This document shows positions 56,101-64,000 of a stretch of 64,000 nucleotides of DNA, one piece after another. Positions within the stretch are counted from its first letter, which is position 1, and each line of letters starts with the position of its first letter. The notes beneath the pieces are model-generated. The model was not told the DNA's origin. It saw nothing but the letters and a program-made list of their open reading frames with translations, and ran no database searches. The position numbers were made by a program, and so were the translations under genes. The stretch spans positions 14,965,376 to 15,029,375 of the forward strand of contig OW285194.1 of the NCBI GenBank assembly GCA_935421135.1, read 5' to 3'. This DNA comes from Bugulina stolonifera (Eukaryota; Bryozoa; Gymnolaemata; Cheilostomatida; Bugulidae).

Positions 56101-59100
56101 GTACACTTATAAGCATTTGGTAAGCTACATTATACATTAAATGAATGTTTCAGATGATAGTATTTATATCTGAATATCTACTTGTAGATAGGAATGTTAG
56201 CCTCCAGGTAACACTTTCTCTGCCTTGTTTATGTATAATTTAACTCATGTTGGATCAACTATAATGAATATGATGTATAAGTCTATTATTACATCTTCTG
56301 TGCTTCACATTTTACCTTAGTGTGCTACAATGTACATGTACATTAATTCTTAGCGTATGAAACTTAGGTTTTATGTACATGTGTATTGTTCGTTGTGTCA
56401 TGTAGGCTACATGTAACATGTATATTGTACGCTGGAGCAGCCGCATTAATTGGGTAGCATGTATTCCTATATCCAGTGCTCTGGTTTGAATGCATCATGT
56501 TATATTATGTACATGTTTGTATATTGAACATTTTGTATGTGTTAACAGTCTATACCCTATCTTGTATAATTATGTTTATGGCTATTCAGCAAAACATTTC
56601 ATAAACGCATAACGAAGTACATTTTTAGGCTATGTTTCCTACATTTACTATCTGAATTTCTACAGGATGTAGACCAAGAGTTAGAGCTTTATGAGACACC
56701 TAAGCTCGCTCGAATGTACCCAGACTCAAATTTGTACTATGATATTGAGAACTTGGGCTGGGGCAACTCTACATTGCCAGTAGCTTTCACGGTGTGTAAA
56801 CAAAAGTTCAACAGCACCATGTCAGCAGGTACGGAGGTCGTATCATAACGTATTGTAGCATGTCAGCAGGTATGAAGGTTATAGCAAAGAGGGTAAAAGG
56901 AAAGAGAGATCACCCAATGATAATACGCTGTCTCACCAAACATCGACATTCCACGATCAGCTGTCTCACCAATTGCCTGCTGATTTAAATTTAAATTCTT
57001 TTTTCTTTGGTTGTAATCATAAAGATTGGAAAGCTATTTGAGCCTAGCCTTCTATGCAAACAGGGGTTATTGCCCCTGTAACGTAATGCAGTAGTAGGGC
57101 TGCAATATTATTGTGTAATTTTAGACAGAATTTCACGAAATGACTCCAATTTTAAGGAGTCACACTATTCAACTTGTGACTCCACCTCTAGTTGTTCGGA
57201 TGGGCACCTGCAAGCCTGTGTCGCAGATCTAAGTTGTAGACAAGCCAATTCTTGCTGTGAGATGAGGCATCTACTAGACTATGGTATCAATATCACTGAC
57301 TGGAACCTGCTAGCACCGCTCAATTTTAGTGGTAATCTGTTCATTACAATTACCCTTGCAGCTGTTAGATTGTCCAAGTATACACCTAAACAAGCGTACT
57401 AACCACATAATACTGTCCTTAAGGCCTCAGTGATATGTATCTCTCTAGACCTCATAGTATTGATACACTATACAACATACAGGGAGAACATACGTGTATA
57501 TTATCAGCATGCATGACACTCCTATGTACATGTAGATATTAAGGATGTTACATAGGCTGTATTCCTAGTTATGCAATGTCTGTGCTTGTAGAAATACAGA
57601 CATTGCCCTGCATATTCCATTCGGGTAACCAGACTGGGTTGGCTATAGCTACTTGTGTGGAGGGTAAATGGAATGTATCGGAATGTGCTATCAACTCAGG
57701 TATGACAATTATTCTCCTTACAATATTAGTCTTAGGTTAAACAATATCTGTGTGACACAAGAAATAATCTCTAACTATACAGTAGTAACATATTATGTTG
57801 TCCACCTTGACTTGTTTACTTGTAGTCTCAGCAGAGACGTGTTCTTTAAAGTTACCTTCTCTTTACACCATATTAAGTTCCAGTAGCACTACCTCTATCA
57901 TAAGGAAGGGAGATATTATACTAGTAGCCTGTGATCTACCATACAATAATCCTCAGGCTATATCTACATTCACGTGTGGAGGTAGAGTCTGGCTACCGGC
58001 ACTCTCTACTCTAAGTAGGCAGGCTTGCCTTCACCAGGTAGCCATTACACTCTGCTATGTATACCGTAGGCCTTGCCTATTCACTGTATTATTGTCTATT
58101 TTTTTGATTATTTTGTTGTCTTCACTTTGTATATAATGTTCACATATTGTCTGTCCATTTTGTTAGGAAAGCCAGAGTCCTAGGGTACAGTGGATGAAAG
58201 AGCCCACTTCTGGCAAGTGCTACGGATTAGCAGGAAGTTCGTTCACGCACCTGGAAGCCATTGTATACTGCACCACCATATCATCGGCACTGGTAAAAAT
58301 ACAATCTGCAGACGCCAACTCTTTCATTAACTCCATCATTAACTCTTCCCGGCGGAGCAGCAAGAGGTTTTGGATAAACGGAAAATGTAAATATTTACCT
58401 GTACAGCTAAACATGTACAGTACTTTATCTTATACATGTAAATACAGTTAAACATGTACAGTAATTCATCTCATAAGCATAATTTGTTTATACATGTACA
58501 TACTGTAGTTATGTACATGTATAACATTTGTCTTTAAACTGCTTTCAGATGACACAGGTTACCAGAGATTCACATACAGGAGCAATAAAAGTTTGAGTTA
58601 TTTCAACCTACCTGCTGGTTGGAATACTACTGAGAATTCTTGCATCCAGGTCAATGGGTCAGACCACTGGCTACTGAGTGACTGCTCATTGGAGTCTTCA
58701 GAAGCTGGTGCCATATGTGAAAGACATGACCTTCCCATATACCGTATTTTATCATACACAGTATCATATCATATTATACAGTATTATATCACAGCATCAT
58801 ATCATATTATACAGTATTATATCACAGCATCATATCATATTATATAGTATTATATCACAGTATCATATCATATTATATAGTATTATATCACAGCATCATA
58901 TCATATTATACAGTATTATATCACAGTATCATATCATACCGTACAATATTACATAGTGTCAGCTGTAATGATGTAAATTTAGAGGGCTATGCTGATTGGA
59001 CCACCTGGAGTTCATGCTCTCCATCCCAGAAGCGTTACAGGAGAAGAAGCTGTAATAGAGGTATGAACTACTGCACCAGATGTACAAAGCATCTGGTAAA

Positions 59101-62100
59101 GACTGGTAACTGCTGTTCTGAACCAGGTGATTGATTTACTCCCCGACTACAGAATGTGTATAGATTCCCTACCCACTAGTTTATATGGTGAATTGGTAAA
59201 TTGTCCATTATGCTATTATATATTGTCTACCTATGTTCAGTAATCTTGTAATTATGAGTGTTGATCGATTTCGAAAGACCAACGGGAACGGAAGATTTAT
59301 TGCAATATGCATGTGCAGATAATCCTTAATCACCCTTTTACAGCCTTCAATGCTTTTTCCTACAACTACCCAAAAGCAAAAGAGTATGTACCAGGTTTTC
59401 AGATGACATACCAATGTTACTATGGTTACACCATCCTCACCAATGATAGCAGGAAAGGGCGTATAACATGCCAAATAGATGGACGATGGAATGCCTCACC
59501 CCCTGCCTGTTCTGGTAATACATCTGCAGCTCAATCCTATACTGTCACATTACGTTTCAATAGCTAATTTCTACTATGTGATCTACACCCAACGTACACC
59601 TATTCTACTTACAGCAGTACCATGTGACCTGAGGACTCTATCAGCTCCTCCAGGCTCTAACTCTTACCTCATGGCTTACACGGTCCCAGGAGATTACTAC
59701 TTTGGGTCATACGTCTACAGAGTCTGCAACCAGTCTGGTTTTGTCTTTACAAACTCTAGCGTCTCCAGAACAAAGATCATGTGTCAGTCTGGTGGTTGGT
59801 GGGTTGGGGGCTCCACACAGACTTGCGAAGGTAATTTACATTCCATTACCAGGTTTGAAAATCTTCATGTACATGTCAATGTGTATCTTATATGCGTACA
59901 CAAGGGGGCATATAATAGTGAATAGTTAGTTACATGTATTAACAGTGACTAAGGCGTCTTTGGTAGTGTTAAGAAGAGCATCCAGCCTTATAATGCTTCT
60001 GTACCACACGGTAACTTTACCATTGGTGAAGTATCTTCCCAAACCTGAATTAGAAAAAATGCAGATCTCTTTGGATCATTGCTTTCCTACCTGGGATTAA
60101 CAGTGAGAAGTAAAGCCAGCAATATCAATAATATATATCTTTTATAATAGAGAGAAACTGTGGTAGAGTACCAGACATAGAGAATGCAATGTGGAATAGA
60201 ACTGTCTACTTATCTACTATCAAAGAGGAAAGAAGAGAGAAAGATCTGGTGTACTATCTTGACCAGATAATATTCAACTGTCTACCTGACTACCATTACA
60301 GACAATCTGTTGAGTTTACTTTAACCTGTCAGTCAGATGGTTCCTTAGATCTCCTCCAACCCAGATGTGTTGGTAAAATTTAACATTTGTACACAGTCTA
60401 GAAGATTTTCAAATTAGAGAATAAAATTATAGACTAGAAGGTGTAGCAAATCTGACTAGAAATGGCAGAGTAAATTGTTGATCTAAAAGATGAGCCTTTT
60501 GTTCTGTTTAGAAAAGTCATGCGGGAGGATGACTGCAGATCTACCAAAATATGCGCATATTGCAAGCCAACTTCCTGTTAAGTTGGGCGAAAATGTCAAC
60601 CTAACTTGTGATGAGTCATACGTCTTAGATAAAGAGACTAGAGAAGAGACTCAACTGGTTATATGTGTAGAGATTAACAGATGGCAGTTAGTCGACTACA
60701 GACCATGTGTTCGTAAGTACAGTGGGGCAGACCTTTAGGAATTATGACCCCAATAACTAACAATCCTTAGGACCTGAATTTCCTCGAATGGTGCAATTGA
60801 ATGTATAAATGACTTACATGTACATGTAATAAATGACTTACATGTACATGTAATAAATGACTTACATGTACATGTAATAAATGACTTACATGTACATGTA
60901 ATAAATGACTTACATGTACATGTAATAAATGACTTACATGTACATGTAATAAATGACTTACATGTACATGTAATAAATGACTTACATGTAATAAATGACT
61001 TACATGTAATAAATGACTTACATGTACATGGAATAAATAACTTACATGTAATAAATGACTTACATGTACATGTAATAAATGACTTACATGTACATGTAAT
61101 AAATGACTTACATGTACATGTAATAAATGACTTACATGTACATGTAATAAATGACTTACATGTACATGTAATAAATGACTTACATGTAATAAATGACTTA
61201 CATGTACATGTAATAAATGACTCACATGTACATGTAATAAATGACTTACATGTAATAAATGAATTACATGTAATTATTTTTTTCATAGTTATTTATTGTG
61301 AAAGTCCTGACCCAGCAACTAACATAAAATCGACGACAGAGACCAACAAGGTAACCAAAGTGGGAGAGAAGATTGTCTATCTGTGTGCTGATGGTATGAT
61401 AGACTATAGAAATAGAAGAGCTGTGGTTGAAATAGAGTGTTTACCTGACCTTACCTGGTCAGCACCTCCTGCAAACTGTTCAGGTAGTCATACAATACAG
61501 AGTGTCTACCTGACTTTACCTGATTACCCTAAAAGTAGATACTTTTTGTAAGTAGTAACTTTCGCCGAATTCTGCTTTCAAAATAATTTAAATAATTACT
61601 GGTTTAAACAGATCATACATACAGACATGTAAATGGGGTTTAAATCTGAGTAAACATACAGCTTAGCTGAGGTTGCTTCTAATGCTGAAATATGCTTTAA
61701 AGACATTAATCTCGCGATAGGCCAAACTCGCTAAATATTTCTATCCCAAAATGCTCCAGGATTAGCAAACTCTCGAAACATTCTTCTGCTAAAAACTTCT
61801 GCTTTTTGGGTAGGTAGCCCGTCATCAACTGCATTTCATTAATTCAACAAACCATGGTATATCAAAATTAGTATGGTCTCCAACTGCTACTACTGTATTT
61901 TAAAAGATGCATGACAAAAATTTAAAAAAGTTAACAATTGAGAGTGCTGCGAGCCGCTAGATTTCTCCATTAAATTCAACAAACCATTCAAGGTTTTTAG
62001 AATGATGTCTTATGCTGTAGATGTTGTGTGTGAGGATCCAGGTGAAGCGGAGTTCACAACCAGAAATGTGTCTGGGTATCATTACAAAGACACTGCAAGT

Positions 62101-64000
62101 ATATAAACTTCTTTATCCACCTATACACAGTGTAAACATGTATACATAATATTATTATCTTACCTCTTCTAGATCCCTGATAGGAATAACAGTAGCACAC
62201 CTAGCAAATAGAGATGTATAATACGGGTATAATAACTTATGGTACTTGCGGTTGAGAACATTTGCATGGTCCTCCATGTAATACAGTCATACTAGGATAT
62301 GTCAAGTGCACCGTTTGTGTCAAACTATGCATGCTAAAATGGCCACTTACCTGTATTTAGCTAGATTACACACTTCCAAACACAAATGTAGATTGCCTTT
62401 TACAGTATACCATCACAGGATTAACACACATTGTCACTATTTTAGATAACATACAAGTGCTTATCCGGATACATAGTGCCGGGCTCTAAAGGGGTTACAT
62501 TTAGTACGATTACATGCCAGGAAGATGGTCGGTGGGACAAGATGGCCTTCCCTTGTGTAACGGCTGTACCATATGTAAGTTTCAACTAAGGTATTCCAGC
62601 GTTAGGTTCAGAAATGGAAGCCGCTGCTTCCCCTCTCTTGATAATTTCTCCAGTTTGTTTAAATCATATAATATTACTGCTACTCCACCTAGCAAACCTT
62701 TGACTTTGCTAAATATTATAACCAGCTGATGTGAAACTAGAGAGCCTACAAATTATTAGATGCTTTTGAATTTTACTTTTCCAAAACCTAAATGAAATTT
62801 GAGAGCTAATGAAAGTGCACTTGACTCCGGTGTATTCTAGCATGCACTGAAGATCGAGACCTTGATTGAAAGTGTATTAACAATATCTGTCATACAGAAG
62901 AGAAGCTACGAGGGGGTGACTGTACACTATAAACTCATTGCACAAGGTGAGCATGATAAATGCATCTATATTCAAGTTGTGCTGGCAGTGTTTGATTAAT
63001 AGTGTCTTTGTGACCTCTTAGACGGACCCGGGTTGCAAATAAGAGTTACAAGATGATTTTTCGACCTAGGCCAAAAAAGCTATTGGCCTGGGATTTTGCT
63101 TGGCCGGACGAAACCAGCTCTATCTCATCGGCACACCTGACCTCTTCACACAAAAATGAGGATTTTTGCTTTTGATCCAGCCTAGTACATTATGTTCGCG
63201 ATTCTGTAGCAGATGAATGTCTGAAAATATTTCAGCAAGTTCTTTGGTGCCTGAAATTTAGGCTGTGAAGACACTTTATGGCACTGCGTCACACATGCTG
63301 TCACCACTGTAAGCTGTTGATGCTGTGCTGATCCATGTGGTACAGAAAGTAAAGTAAGTAAACAGGAGAAGAGACTAGGTTCGCTCTTCTACATATAACA
63401 CAGGATTGTTGAAATAGTGGAGCAAATCAACTATTTAGTTCAAATGTAGATTAGTCTTGCTTTGCTATCAACAATTCATGTGCATTGGCAGGAGTTCGAA
63501 CTAGCAGTGTACACCAGACAAATAAAACCATCATAAGACAGTTCAACATTTCATCTGCTGGGAGAAGAGTTGTCACTACTGATTTATCCCCAGGCTATCT
63601 TTATGACATAGAGGTGAGCTAGTACCTCAGTCATTGTGACATAGAGGTGAGTCGCTGGCCCATCTGTCTTTTTAATGCATTTACCCTGTAAAATAATAAT
63701 ATGAACTATCCCTCAGCTTCTTCTATTATGTAATGTGTTGGGTAAATTTATATTGTGAGGCACTAATTCTGGCGTTTTGATCGTGTATTTCAGCTACAAT
63801 CAACAGGAGCTAGCTGGGAAGATGAAGTATACCGTCAGACGTTATCAACTAAACCTGTATATGTGAAAAACTCTGAGCCAAGAGTATATTATGGTTTATC
63901 TGTAAATGACAGTGTGCCAACTTTTAGGTAAGCAGTCTGCTTATTAGTATGTAGCATTGAGTCACAACTACGGCAGACATTGCAACCTATTCTATTATTA
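53182..64000 (+). CDS. Large mosaic extracellular protein (NHL, lectin-like, TSP1, CCP, FN3), partial
   Basis: Exons read: 53182-53255, 53534-53614, 53728-54655, 54833-54950, 55192-55316, 55500-55526, 55767-55985, 56188-56207, 56666-56828, 57125-57331, 57592-57699, 57826-58037, 58167-58386, 58549-58743, 58983-59126, 59344-59514, 59615-59830, 60151-60372, 60512-60712, 61289-61483, 62021-62098, 62446-62574, 62898-62946, 63492-63613, 63794-63927. Phases agree throughout except between 62098 and 62446. Most are phase-1 modules, as in shuffled animal extracellular proteins. The start, signal peptide and 3' end (membrane anchor, tail) are not in view. It is probably a secreted or membrane recognition protein of the sushi/lectin type; ligand unknown. 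Confidence 0.75.
53728..54655 (+). CDS. NHL/beta-propeller-like exon of the mosaic gene
   Basis: One 928-nt exon. Repeated blades have the NHL-like pattern (YTGLVLVADTNALRTINL; GHGSAATFNDVV; LSQLYVF-like turns; DVIIGVDNRYNILKLID). ITSCLPPSFSAISILPEKD near the end resembles the last blade. Start set at the acceptor CTTCAG (53722-53727), which keeps phase 0 with the previous exon; an alternative acceptor at 53711 breaks phase. Confidence 0.6.
54833..57331 (+). CDS. Cys-rich and first lectin-like modules of the mosaic gene
   Basis: Exon 54833-54950 (CISTLDCGQFC...CDPF...C) and 55192-55316 (CGDQGRDCPPSQTC...CRRLCSSEDDC) are small disulphide modules of EGF/WAP type. Exons 55767-56828 (WVTIG, then GWGNSTLPVAFTVCK) could be a diverged C-type lectin-like fold, with a 20-nt microexon at 56188-56207 needed to keep phase. 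Exon 57125-57331 has a run of Cys (CDSTSSCSDGHLQAC...SCC) I cannot assign. Confidence 0.5.
58167..58743 (+). CDS. C-type lectin-like domain, two exons
   Basis: WMKEPTSGKCYGLAGSSFTH opens the domain, FWINGK matches the WIG-type strand, and ENSCIQVN...WLLSDCSL...GAICE closes it, with the Cys pattern of CTLDs. I see no EPN/QPD or clean WND calcium motif, so sugar binding is not assured. Confidence 0.7.
58744..58950. repeat. 33-bp tandem repeat at an exon edge
   Basis: About six units of ATCATATCATATTATACAGT + ATTATATCACAGC. It starts exactly at the donor of the second CTLD exon (58744). Confidence 0.88.
58983..59126 (+). CDS. Thrombospondin type 1 module
   Basis: DWTTWSSCSPSQKRYRRRSC is a typical TSP1 start (WxxWxxC...RxRxC). 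An earlier in-phase donor at about 59060 could give a shorter variant. Confidence 0.7.
59344..62574 (+). CDS. Run of CCP/sushi modules
   Basis: Exons 59344-59514, 59615-59830, 60151-60372, 60512-60712 and 61289-61483 each encode one CCP-like module: Cys near the start, xTYQC or VxLxC strand, then TC...GxW...C (for example ITCQIDGRWNASPPAC, CLPDLTWSAPPANC). A sixth is split over 62021-62098 and 62446-62574 (ITYKCLSGY; ITCQEDGRWDK). A partial CCP-like exon lies earlier at 57592-57699 and another at 57826-58037. Confidence 0.75.
59948..60004 (+). repeat. SINE-like tail fragment
   Basis: GCATCCAGCCTTATAATGCT matches the end of the repeat at 20569-20675. Intronic. Confidence 0.4.
60808..61275. 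repeat. 24-bp minisatellite (about 19 units)
   Basis: Unit ATAAATGACTTACATGTACATGTA, with some 14-bp short units lacking TACATGTACA. In the intron between two CCP exons. Confidence 0.93.
63492..63927 (+). CDS. Fibronectin type III-like module
   Basis: TDLSPGYLYDIELQSTGASW spans the exon junction and is the FN3 L-P-x-T-x-Y-x-V-like F strand (here L-S-P-G-Y-L-Y-D-I). The domain probably begins in exon 62898-62946 (YEGVTVHYKL). Confidence 0.55.

Noticed and set aside
60735..61286. ORFs with SFITCTCK or HLLHVHV repeats
   Set aside because: 24-bp minisatellite inside an intron of the mosaic gene.

Overview
The window looks like nuclear DNA of an invertebrate animal. It is AT-rich, with many GT-AG introns, phase-1 extracellular-domain exons (immunoglobulin, C-type lectin, TSP1, sushi/CCP, FN3), tRNA-like SINE traces, MITEs, a mariner relic and LTR retrotransposons. 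The dense TACATGTA/ATGTACAT background and the NHL/CCP mosaic receptor would fit a sponge or another early-branching animal, but that assignment is inference. No bacterial gene, rRNA or CRISPR is visible.

Layout. Positions 1-1488 hold the 3' end of one LTR retrotransposon (last ORF plus 663-bp LTR). Solo LTRs of the same family lie at 24610-25307 and about 29852-31447 (minus strand; the second is split by a TIR element). Positions 1569-10555 are a small TIR DNA transposon carrying a nested, complete Ty3/gypsy element (2351-10519). That element has a 4-bp target duplication, a tRNA-Leu-type primer site, intact gag, pol and a third ORF, and a textbook -1 frameshift signal (heptamer, 5-nt spacer, 10-bp stem, possible pseudoknot) at the gag stop.

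Positions 14998-35686 are three tandem minus-strand copies of an immunoglobulin-superfamily receptor gene. The middle copy (21321-27476) is intact: nine exons with consistent phases give 425 residues (signal peptide, three Ig-like domains, one membrane helix, a cytoplasmic tail with three YxxL/I/V motifs). The first copy is a pseudogene. The third has lost its 3' half, with an LTR sitting at the breakpoint. All three carry a 32-bp tandem array; in the second and third it begins exactly at a 5' splice site and repeats GTAAGT.

Interleaved at 11491-12156 and 36977-51299 are seven paralogous genes for very small type II membrane proteins (about 100-157 residues). Each has a cytosolic tail, a strongly conserved membrane anchor and, in the six whose last exon was found, a basic site followed by a short C-terminal exon with a Gly-Gly-Cys-x3-Cys-x3-Cys signature. 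I do not recognise this family; it is my main candidate for an undescribed system.

Positions 51564-52536 are a decayed mariner. From 53182 to the right edge runs a plus-strand gene for a large mosaic extracellular protein (NHL-like propeller, cysteine-rich modules, C-type lectin-like, TSP1, CCP repeats, FN3), incomplete at both ends. The co-location of an Ig receptor array, a mosaic lectin/sushi protein and an expanded small membrane-protein family suggests a fast-evolving cell-surface recognition locus; this is inference from gene content only.
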